This document shows, piece after piece, positions 57,863 to 64,000 of a stretch of DNA of 64,000 nucleotides; the first letter of the stretch is position 1, and every line of letters starts with the position of its first letter. Where the stretch lies: contig BPKM01000001.1 in NCBI GenBank assembly GCA_026005135.1, positions 558,001 through 622,000 of the forward strand. The letters are read 5' to 3'. The translations under genes were made by a program, and so were the position numbers. The notes beneath the pieces are model-generated. The model had not been told where the DNA came from, ran no database searches, and saw nothing but the letters and a program-made list of their open reading frames with translations. The stretch is from Leptospiraceae bacterium (GTDB lineage Bacteria; Spirochaetota; Leptospiria; Leptospirales; Leptonemataceae).

Positions 57863-59692
57863 ATGGAAATAATAAATATTATAATTGATAGTGTAGACGA
57901 TATATTAATTTTTAATTTGATAGAAAGTAGATTTCCATCTAGATATTTGCATTATAAAAATAAAATTTCAAAAGAATTTATCAATGAATTCATTAAAGAA
58001 ATTGTAAATTTAAATCATTTTATATTATCCCTCGATAATTTAGATTATGATACTTCTTTAAAAACAATCAATAAATTAAAAATTATTTCAGAAACATTTT
58101 TTGTTCAATTTTTTCCCGAAGAAATTATTGATAAATTTCGTATTTCTGATGGTGGATATTTATTTTTTCATATTGATTCTAATTTAGCACATATTCCATG
58201 GGAAATACTTTATGATGGTAAATCATTCTTAGGAGATAAATTTCGAATTGGTAGAAGTATAGATGGTACTTGGAGAGAAAAAGCAAAATTAGATAAATCA
58301 AAGCTAAAAGTATTAATTCTTGTTAATCCTACGATGGATTTAGAAGAAGCAGAAGAAGAAGGAACAATTTTATTCGAAACATTAAATACAGAGATTAGCA
58401 ATGATCTTTTAGAAATTCAAATGTATGCAGGAAATCGTATTACAAAGTTTAAGTTTTTATCAGAAATACAAAATTATGATATTGTTCATTATGCAGGGCA
58501 TGTGGTTTATAATGAACAGTATCCAGAAGGTGGTATATTATTAACAAATAATGAAGTTTTGTCTAGCAAAGAAATAGAAAAGTTACCAAATACACCTTAT
58601 CTTGTTTTTTTAAATGCATGTAGAAGTGCAGTAAAAGAATCTAATATAGGATTAGCAAATGCTTTTTTAAAAGCAGGCGTTCCCAATTATATTGGTACAA
58701 ATTGGAATATTCCCGATTCCTATAAAACGGTAGAATTTGCGATAAATTTTTACAGACATTTATTTGATGAAAAATCCATTGGAGATGCGATTTTTGAAGC
58801 AAGAAAATATGCAAGAGAAACACATGAATTACATGAATTAATATGGGCTTCTTATAGTTTACACGGCAATCCAATTACAAAAATATTTCGATATCCAGAA
58901 AGAAGATCTTTCGAAGCTATTCGAACAGATTGGAACCTTAAAAAGGTATTTAATGAGTATCCAACTTTCATCGCTGTGCCATATAAAAATTTTACTTTAA
59001 ATAAAAATAAATTTTATTTGTTAATAGAAGCTTTTAAACATTTTATTTTATCAATAAATGCGATTATTATAGAAACATATAATAAATTTAACTTAAAATT
59101 AACAGATCTATTCGAAGAAGAAGTTTTCCCTAAGGATTCCTTTTACGAGAAATTAGTAAATAAAGAAGACTTTTCTGATATAAAATTAAATGAACTGGTT
59201 CAATATTGTTATTTATGTGCAAAGAGATTAAATTTATTAAATATACAAATTCAAATTATGCCTATAATTAAATCATTTTTACTGCATAAAGACGATATAG
59301 AAAAAATGTTAGATTTAGTAGAAGAATTAAATATTTCTAAAGAAAATAATACCCATAATAAAAATTTAGAATTATCGAATGAAGAAATAGAAACATTTAT
59401 TGTAAGTTTTCAATATCTATTAGAAAATTTATTTATTGATTTTTCTATTATTTCTAAAATAAATTTTTTTTATAATAATGGTATACATTTTCCTTCTATT
59501 CTATTTAAAGGAGAGAAAGAAAAGCCATTTCATGTCTTACCGATTTTTAAAGAAGATATACAATTAAAAAAATTCTTAGAGGAAAATATTGGTAGTGTTT
59601 GTATTATTTATATGGATTTTTATTTAAGTTTAAAAAATTATATTGAATATGAACCTATATCTAAAAAGTTCATTTTTAAAGTTCAGTTATGA
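57863..59692 (+). CDS. CHAT-domain (caspase-like) protein with unknown C-terminal region
   Basis: A 609-residue protein. Residues ~75-345 form a CHAT domain: LAHIPWEILYDGKSFLGDKF, IVHYAGHVVYNEQ with catalytic His (H213), LVFLNACRSAVKESN with catalytic Cys (C253), AGVPNYIGTNWNIPDS and ASYSLHGNPITKI. This is the C50/caspase-like fold used as peptidase in separase and in TPR-CHAT immunity proteins. No TPR repeats are seen. The ~260-residue C-terminal part is unassigned and helical. The ATG follows the pdxJ stop by 4 bp, and it overlaps the next gene by 4 bp, so it is tightly coupled to the Cys-rich partner. The substrate is unknown. Confidence 0.82.
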   Translation: MEIINIIIDSVDDILIFNLIESRFPSRYLHYKNKISKEFINEFIKEIVNLNHFILSLDNLDYDTSLKTINKLKIISETFFVQFFPEEIIDKFRISDGGYLFFHIDSNLAHIPWEILYDGKSFLGDKFRIGRSIDGTWREKAKLDKSKLKVLILVNPTMDLEEAEEEGTILFETLNTEISNDLLEIQMYAGNRITKFKFLSEIQNYDIVHYAGHVVYNEQYPEGGILLTNNEVLSSKEIEKLPNTPYLVFLNACRSAVKESNIGLANAFLKAGVPNYIGTNWNIPDSYKTVEFAINFYRHLFDEKSIGDAIFEARKYARETHELHELIWASYSLHGNPITKIFRYPERRSFEAIRTDWNLKKVFNEYPTFIAVPYKNFTLNKNKFYLLIEAFKHFILSINAIIIETYNKFNLKLTDLFEEEVFPKDSFYEKLVNKEDFSDIKLNELVQYCYLCAKRLNLLNIQIQIMPIIKSFLLHKDDIEKMLDLVEELNISKENNTHNKNLELSNEEIETFIVSFQYLLENLFIDFSIISKINFFYNNGIHFPSILFKGEKEKPFHVLPIFKEDIQLKKFLEENIGSVCIIYMDFYLSLKNYIEYEPISKKFIFKVQL

Positions 59693-60459
59693 ATCATTGT
59701 CAGAATTGTTATAGTTGTTTTAGTTGCTGTGGTCTCTTTAATTTTAAGCTTGATATTTTAGATTTATATAATATTTTAGAAGAAAGAACAAAATTAATAA
59801 AAGAAATATTTTATAAAAATCAAACATCATTTCCTAGAAAAGATTTGCTGGAATATCGTAATAAAAGAGAATTGCTGGAAAGCAAAATAGAAAAATACGA
59901 TTATCAGATCTATATTTGTCCCTTTCTTGGATTTATTAATGAAAAAGAAAAAAGAGTAGGTTGTTTAATTCATCCTTCTATTACTAAGGAACATAAGTCA
60001 CAGGATGTATCTTTTTATGGTAGTTCTATCTGTTTAAGTTATGATTGTAGAGTAAAAGAAGATGACAAAAAAGACTTCCTTTATATGAAAATAATCCAAA
60101 GAATTATAAAAGAGATTGTGCAAAATTATAAAAATGTAATTACTGAATTCAAAAATATTGATGAACATTTTTTATACCATTATTTATATAGCCGATTTAT
60201 GGGGGATTATATTTTTTATACTTTTATAAAAACATATTTTGATTTAAAAAGTATTTTAAAACAATCAGATCTGTTTTTATTATTTCTTGAATTGTGCTTA
60301 TTTCGTTTAAAATATAATTATTCTGTCACATCTTTTGAAATAAATTATGAACGTTTTGTTGAGAATAATTATAAAGAAGCATTTAAAAAAGTATTTCTAA
60401 ATGGAGAGGATAATAATAATCTGGTTCAAAAATATAATAAGTTATTGAAGATATGCTAA
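59689..60459 (+). CDS. YkgJ-like Cys-rich metal-binding protein
   Basis: A 256-residue protein. The N-terminus MNHCQNCYSCFSCCGLF has five Cys in a row of CX2CX2CX2CC, then ICPFLGFINEKEKRVGCLIHP and SICLSYDC provide further Cys in the pattern of the YkgJ/putative zinc- or iron-cluster family. The last ~130 residues are helical. Genes of this family have no proven activity. The start overlaps the CHAT stop by 4 bp; such close coupling suggests they work together. The end overlaps the Sua5-like gene by 7 bp. Confidence 0.72.
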   Translation: MNHCQNCYSCFSCCGLFNFKLDILDLYNILEERTKLIKEIFYKNQTSFPRKDLLEYRNKRELLESKIEKYDYQIYICPFLGFINEKEKRVGCLIHPSITKEHKSQDVSFYGSSICLSYDCRVKEDDKKDFLYMKIIQRIIKEIVQNYKNVITEFKNIDEHFLYHYLYSRFMGDYIFYTFIKTYFDLKSILKQSDLFLLFLELCLFRLKYNYSVTSFEINYERFVENNYKEAFKKVFLNGEDNNNLVQKYNKLLKIC

Positions 60460-61094
60460 TAAAAATACATCCTCAAAATCCAGAAAGAAGAATTGTAAAA
60501 CAAATTGTGGAAGGATTAAAACAGGGCAAAATATATATTTTACCAACAGATACAGTTTATGCATTTGTTTGCTCTCTTGATCAGCCTAAGGCAATTTCTA
60601 TGTTATATAAAATAAAAAAAATGGATGAAAAACAATATTTAAGTTTATTATGTAAAGATATTTCTATGGCTGGGGTATACGCAAAAAATATTCCAGACTT
60701 TGTTTTTAAGTTTATGAAAAATTATACCCCTGGTCCTTATACTTTTATTTTACCTGCAAGTAAAGAAATGGATAGAAGAGGAATGGGCAAAAGAAAAGAA
60801 GTGGGAATTCGTATCGTTGATCATCCTTTACATAAGATGATATTTGAATATGGAGAATTAGAACAACCTCTCGTTTCTACTTCTGTTCGTGATGTTGATG
60901 AATTTATTACCTATCCAGAATCTTTAGAAAAATTATATGGACATCAGGTAGAAGCAATTATTGATGATGGTCCTAAAAAAAATCTTTATAGTACTATTAT
61001 TGATTGTACATCAGATGAAATTACAATTGTAAGAGAAGGAAAGGGTCCAGTACCGGAATTAGGTTATTATCCACCGGAATTTGAACAGGAATAA
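60453..61094 (+). CDS. Sua5/YciO/YrdC-family protein, L-threonylcarbamoyladenylate synthase-like
   Basis: A 213-residue YrdC-fold protein. GLKQGKIYILPTDTVYAFVCSLDQPKAI is the N-terminal ATP/threonine site (PTDT), KMDEKQYLSLLCKDIS gives the Lys-rich loop, YTPGPYTFILPASKEM and RRGMGKRKEVGIRI follow, and DDGPKKNLYSTIIDC is the C-terminal strand. The family makes threonylcarbamoyl-AMP for tRNA t6A37. The single-domain length resembles YciO, whose exact role is less certain than YrdC. Its start lies inside the metal-protein gene end. Confidence 0.85.
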   Translation: MLIKIHPQNPERRIVKQIVEGLKQGKIYILPTDTVYAFVCSLDQPKAISMLYKIKKMDEKQYLSLLCKDISMAGVYAKNIPDFVFKFMKNYTPGPYTFILPASKEMDRRGMGKRKEVGIRIVDHPLHKMIFEYGELEQPLVSTSVRDVDEFITYPESLEKLYGHQVEAIIDDGPKKNLYSTIIDCTSDEITIVREGKGPVPELGYYPPEFEQE

Positions 61095-61095
61095 T

Positions 61096-61491
61096 ATGAT
61101 TTTTATAGAATATCGTATTCCTTATGGAGATACAGATAAAATGGGCGTTGTTTATTATGCAAATTATTTTCGTTATTTTGAAATGTTTAGAAATGAATTA
61201 ATTCGAACATCAGGAAAATCTTATAAAGAAATCGAAGAAAAAGATCAATTAATGTTTCCAGTTTTGGAAGCTTATTGTAATTATATTTATCCAGCTAAGT
61301 ATGATGATATAATAGAAATACATGGTAAATTAGAAAAAATCGAAGCCAATCGTTTTAAAATCATTTATAAAATATTTAATAAAAATACCAAACAACTTCT
61401 TGTAGAAGGATATACATGGCATATTTGTATTTCAATTGATAGTAAACTCAGAAAATTACCAGAATATATAAAATCTATGCTTTATAAATAA
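61096..61491 (+). CDS. Acyl-CoA thioesterase, YbgC/4-hydroxybenzoyl-CoA type
   Basis: A 131-residue hotdog-fold thioesterase. YRIPYGDTDKMGVVYYANYFRYFEMFRNE has the YbgC motif (D-x-D-x-x-G-x-V-x-x-x-x-Y) with its catalytic Asp. The ATG at 61096 is preferred over TTG at 61081 because CAGGAA precedes it at a normal distance and the protein begins with the expected IFIEYRIPYGDTD. YbgC often supports Tol-Pal envelope work. It ends convergently, overlapping endonuclease V by 10 bp. Confidence 0.9.
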   Translation: MIFIEYRIPYGDTDKMGVVYYANYFRYFEMFRNELIRTSGKSYKEIEEKDQLMFPVLEAYCNYIYPAKYDDIIEIHGKLEKIEANRFKIIYKIFNKNTKQLLVEGYTWHICISIDSKLRKLPEYIKSMLYK

Positions 61492-62219
61492 TACTTCTTT
61501 ACTTCATTAACAAAATTATGAGCTAACCGTGTTGGTTCAGGAACACGATATTTACATAATGATAAAATAAATTCTGGTAAGTAGTCCATTCCCAGTTTCC
61601 AGCCTGGAGATATAAAAATAGGTTTTGTATTAGTACGAGAACGTAAAACCCAACCCACCTGTCTGTTTTGATATATTAGTTTACTCTTACTACCTTTTTT
61701 TATTTCTGGTTTTTTATAATAACCAATTAATTTTGATTTACCAATACCAATAGATGGTATATCTAATAATATTCCGCCATGGGTTGCAATACCGAGAAAT
61801 CTTGGATGTGCAATACCCTGACCATCAAAACATAGAATATTGGGTTTAATGGTTATTTTTTCCATAAGAGAAATGATTGCACCTAATTCTCTAAAAGAAA
61901 GATAACCTGGAATATAAGGAAATTCAGTTTTGGTAATAATAAATTTTTTTTCTAAAATATTAAGATTTAAATCAATTATAACAATGCCAGCAATGATTAA
62001 ATCATCTGTTTTTTTAGGAAAAGATAAATCAATACCACCAATAATTGGATTTTTGGGAATAGGACAATTTTTCCATTTATGATAATTTTGTAAAATTTTT
62101 TGGTAATAACGATTTTGTATTTTTGTTGCGAGATTTAAACTCTTTTTTTCCTGATATTCTTTTATAGCTTTATAAAAAAGTTGTAATCCTATTTTCCTCA
62201 TAATTAAAGTATGTTTCAT
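61482..62219 (-). CDS. nfi: Endonuclease V (deoxyinosine 3' endonuclease)
   Basis: A 245-residue Endo V. NPIIGGIDLSFPKKTDDLIIAGIVIID has the first catalytic Asp; TEFPYIPGYLSFRELGAI is the PYIPGLLSFRE signature with catalytic Glu; NILCFDGQGIAHPRFLGIATHGGILLDIPSIGIGKSKLIG has the second Asp. It cuts DNA near deoxyinosine in repair of nitrosative or adenine-deamination damage. The N-terminal ~40 residues before the domain are helical. The start overlaps the dusA end by 50 bp, a long overlap. Confidence 0.92.
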   Translation of the reverse strand: MKHTLIMRKIGLQLFYKAIKEYQEKKSLNLATKIQNRYYQKILQNYHKWKNCPIPKNPIIGGIDLSFPKKTDDLIIAGIVIIDLNLNILEKKFIITKTEFPYIPGYLSFRELGAIISLMEKITIKPNILCFDGQGIAHPRFLGIATHGGILLDIPSIGIGKSKLIGYYKKPEIKKGSKSKLIYQNRQVGWVLRSRTNTKPIFISPGWKLGMDYLPEFILSLCKYRVPEPTRLAHNFVNEVKKYYL

Positions 62220-63252
62220 CTGGTAACATATCTAAGGATTTTATTAATAAATTATAAAGATCAACTGGATTTATATTTTCTATTGAGTTTTGTTTTAATT
62301 TTAATAAATGTTCTGTTAGATATTGTTTCCATTTTTTAGAATTTTTTATCCCATTAAATAAACCAAATGTATGAGGTATAATAGAATGAGGATAAATTCC
62401 TTCCTGTAGTTGTTCAATTACATATGGAATGAATTTTTTAAATATTTCTTTTCTTGTTAAACGAGAATTCTGATTTAAAAAAAATTCATCAATAGAACAG
62501 ATAAAATAGGTATTTTCATAAGATGCTCTTCCAATCATTACACCATCTACATATTCTAAATGTTTTTTTATTTCTTCTATGGTTTTTATACCACCATTTA
62601 TTTCTATTTTTAAATTTGGGAATTCATCTTTTATTTTATAGACCCATTCATAAATTAAAGGTGGTATAATTCGATTTTGTTTTGGATTATATTTTTGTAA
62701 ATAGGCATGTCTTGCATGTATTATAAAATGTTCGCAACCTCCTTCTTTATAACAAACTTCGATAAATTCTTTTAAATCATTATAATTTGTTTTATCAATC
62801 TGATTTGATTTTATGCCTAATCGATGTTTAATGGAAACTGGTAAATTAGTAATTTTTTTTATTTCTTTTGTAATATTGGCAACTAATTTGGGTTCTGCCA
62901 TTAAGATTGCTCCAAATTTTCCATCTTGTACCCGTTCACTAGGGCAACCACAATTAATATTAATTCCATCATAATTCCATTCTTCAATAATAGGAATGCA
63001 TTCTTTTATAATAGGAATATTAGAACCACCAATCTGAAAGATGATAGGATGTTCACAAGGATTATAATCTAATAAAGATTTTAATTTTTTTAATGAATTT
63101 CTGTTGTAATAGATTGCATGTTCAGAAATCATTTCTGTATAAAGAATTACGTATTTAGAAATTAGTCTTATTAGAAATCTAAAATGTTTATCAGTCCAAT
63201 CCATCATTGGAGCAATACTTACTTTCCTATCCTGATTATAATAATTCATCAT
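62170..63252 (-). CDS. dusA: tRNA-dihydrouridine synthase, DusA type
   Basis: A 360-residue flavin enzyme that reduces uridine in tRNA D-loops. SIAPMMDWTDKHFRFLIRLIS is the DusA N-terminus; YTEMISEHAIYYN, IIFQIGGSNI and INCGCPSERVQDGKFGAILM with the catalytic Cys follow; KHRLGI, HARHAYLQKYNPKQNRIIPPL (DusA-type) and EINGGIKTIEEI complete the barrel. TIM-barrel part is ~250 residues, then a helical C-terminal domain. It leads a two-gene unit with endonuclease V, probably RNA/DNA base upkeep only by chance of position. Confidence 0.93.
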   Translation of the reverse strand: MMNYYNQDRKVSIAPMMDWTDKHFRFLIRLISKYVILYTEMISEHAIYYNRNSLKKLKSLLDYNPCEHPIIFQIGGSNIPIIKECIPIIEEWNYDGININCGCPSERVQDGKFGAILMAEPKLVANITKEIKKITNLPVSIKHRLGIKSNQIDKTNYNDLKEFIEVCYKEGGCEHFIIHARHAYLQKYNPKQNRIIPPLIYEWVYKIKDEFPNLKIEINGGIKTIEEIKKHLEYVDGVMIGRASYENTYFICSIDEFFLNQNSRLTRKEIFKKFIPYVIEQLQEGIYPHSIIPHTFGLFNGIKNSKKWKQYLTEHLLKLKQNSIENINPVDLYNLLIKSLDMLPDETYFNYEENRITTFL

Positions 63253-63387
63253 TTAAAAAACAAAATAATTAAAATTTCATGAAATTACAAGAAATGTTTT
63301 TTATAAATTGTAATAATTATTAAATGAAATTTAGACTCATTTTAAATTAAAATCATTCTGGATTAGTTTCCTTTTATATAAAAGTAT

Positions 63388-63417
63388 TGTTTTTTTAATA
63401 TATTTTTATTTTATAAT
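63388..63417 (+). promoter_or_regulatory. Promoter of the cation transporter gene, likely leaderless
   Basis: TTGTTT (63388-63393), 18-bp spacer, TATAAT (63412-63417). An ATG at 63418 abuts the -10; the next in-frame ATG at 63424 lies 6 nt after it and is the better start. Confidence 0.5.
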
Positions 63418-63423
63418 ATGGTA

Positions 63424-64000
63424 ATGACGAGAAAAATGTTAAAAGATTCTGTAAAAGAATTTTTAGAAGAAATAAAATTCGTATATCATACGAATAAAAT
63501 TCAGATTATTATTATGTTTTTTGTTTTATTAGGTGGTTTCTTAATTCTTTTTTTAAAATTGTGGGCTTACTATGTTACAGAATCAATGGCATTAAAATCA
63601 GATGCATTAGAAAGTTTGATTAATATATTGGCTGGAAGTTTTGCACTTTTTTCTTTATTTTTTGGTAATAGACCAGCAGATAAAAATCATCCTTATGGAC
63701 ATGGGAAGATTGAATTTTTTTCCGCATTTTTTGAAGGTGGTTTAATTTTATTAGCAAGTATTTTAATTATTTATGAAGCTGTTGAAAAACTATATTTTGG
63801 TATTCATCTTAAAGAGATTTCGTATGGATTAATAATCAATTTTATTGCAGGTACTTTAAATGGAATAATGGGATATATTTTAATTCGAAAAGGAAGGAAA
63901 TATCAATCTCAGGCATTAGAAGCAGATGGTCATCATTTAATGTCTGATTTTTATACTACCATAGGAATTTTTATAGGTCTATTGTTGGTGGAATTTTCTG
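63424..64000 (+). CDS. Cation diffusion facilitator transporter, N-terminal part, cut by window end
   Basis: The frame is open to the right edge. TRKMLKDSVKEFLEEI is cytoplasmic; membrane helices follow (IIMFFVLLGGFLILFLKL, then INILAGSFALFSLFF). SMALKSDALESLINILAGSFAL has the S-x-A-L-x-x-D-A-x-x-S-x-x-N pattern (HxxxD-like site) and KNHPYGHGKIEFFSAFFEGG is the conserved CDF loop. ALEADGHHLMSDFYTTIGIFIG matches helix 5 with its HxxxD metal site. CDF proteins export Zn, Fe, Mn or Co. Start at 63424 is preferred (63418 also in frame). Confidence 0.88.
   Translation, partial: MTRKMLKDSVKEFLEEIKFVYHTNKIQIIIMFFVLLGGFLILFLKLWAYYVTESMALKSDALESLINILAGSFALFSLFFGNRPADKNHPYGHGKIEFFSAFFEGGLILLASILIIYEAVEKLYFGIHLKEISYGLIINFIAGTLNGIMGYILIRKGRKYQSQALEADGHHLMSDFYTTIGIFIGLLLVEFS

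Overview
The window is very AT-rich (about 25% G+C by eye) and densely packed with genes from a bacterium with an LPS-type outer membrane. Evidence for the envelope: a split HldE pathway (rfaE1/rfaE2), a WaaL-like O-antigen ligase, lipoprotein signal peptidase and MurJ. Several genes have shapes familiar from leptospira-like spirochaetes: a long IspG with an internal insertion, an extended LspA, a CHASE2 adenylate cyclase and many signal-anchored proteins with no known family. I take a leptospira-related or similar low-GC lineage as the most likely source, but this is inference. No rRNA, tRNA, CRISPR array, prophage or intact insertion sequence was seen.

Layout. 1-4.4 kb (+): end of murJ, an aldehyde dehydrogenase, hisC and a START-like protein. 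4.4-24.7 kb (-): long, tightly overlapping runs with an SQR-like flavoprotein, ADP-heptose synthesis, dinG, dxs, a CHASE2 adenylate cyclase, trpA, secA, an O-antigen ligase, an amidase, rarA and an unknown membrane protein. 24.8-26.0 kb (+): tmk and a cobalamin adenosyltransferase. 26.0-30.3 kb (-): a Cys-rich small protein, pgk, gap, a universal stress protein and a membrane/GNAT-like protein. 30.4-41.2 kb: accessory-looking, with a 34-codon membrane peptide, a possible MITE, two GT-C membrane glycosyltransferases, galE, a cupin, a phosphatase, tpx and an orphan CARF-nuclease of the Card1/Can2 (DUF1887) type. 41.2-50.3 kb: ispG, an acyl-CoA dehydrogenase, a degenerate signal peptidase-like protein, a 3'-5' exonuclease, an M14 carboxypeptidase and a lytic transglycosylase. 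50.6-56.0 kb (+): lspA, an ECF sigma factor with its putative anti-sigma partner, a TrpB2-type synthase and pckA. 56.2-61.5 kb (+): a tandem Usp protein, pdxJ, a CHAT protease-like protein, a Cys-rich metal protein, a Sua5-like protein and a thioesterase. 61.5-64 kb: endonuclease V and dusA (-), then the start of a CDF cation transporter (+).

Three points stand out. First, an orphan Card1/Can2-like effector and a CHAT protein paired with a Cys-rich protein, both of types used in nucleotide-signalled or protease-based immunity. Second, secA, dinG, the SQR-like gene and the adenylate cyclase are each broken in frame at A/T homopolymers, all between 4.4 and 16.8 kb and all on the minus strand. 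Third, promoters at many genes place the -10 box only 6-12 nt before the ATG, which suggests leaderless mRNAs beside a set of genes with strong Shine-Dalgarno sites. The frame breaks could be assembly errors or slippage, and the sequence alone cannot decide.
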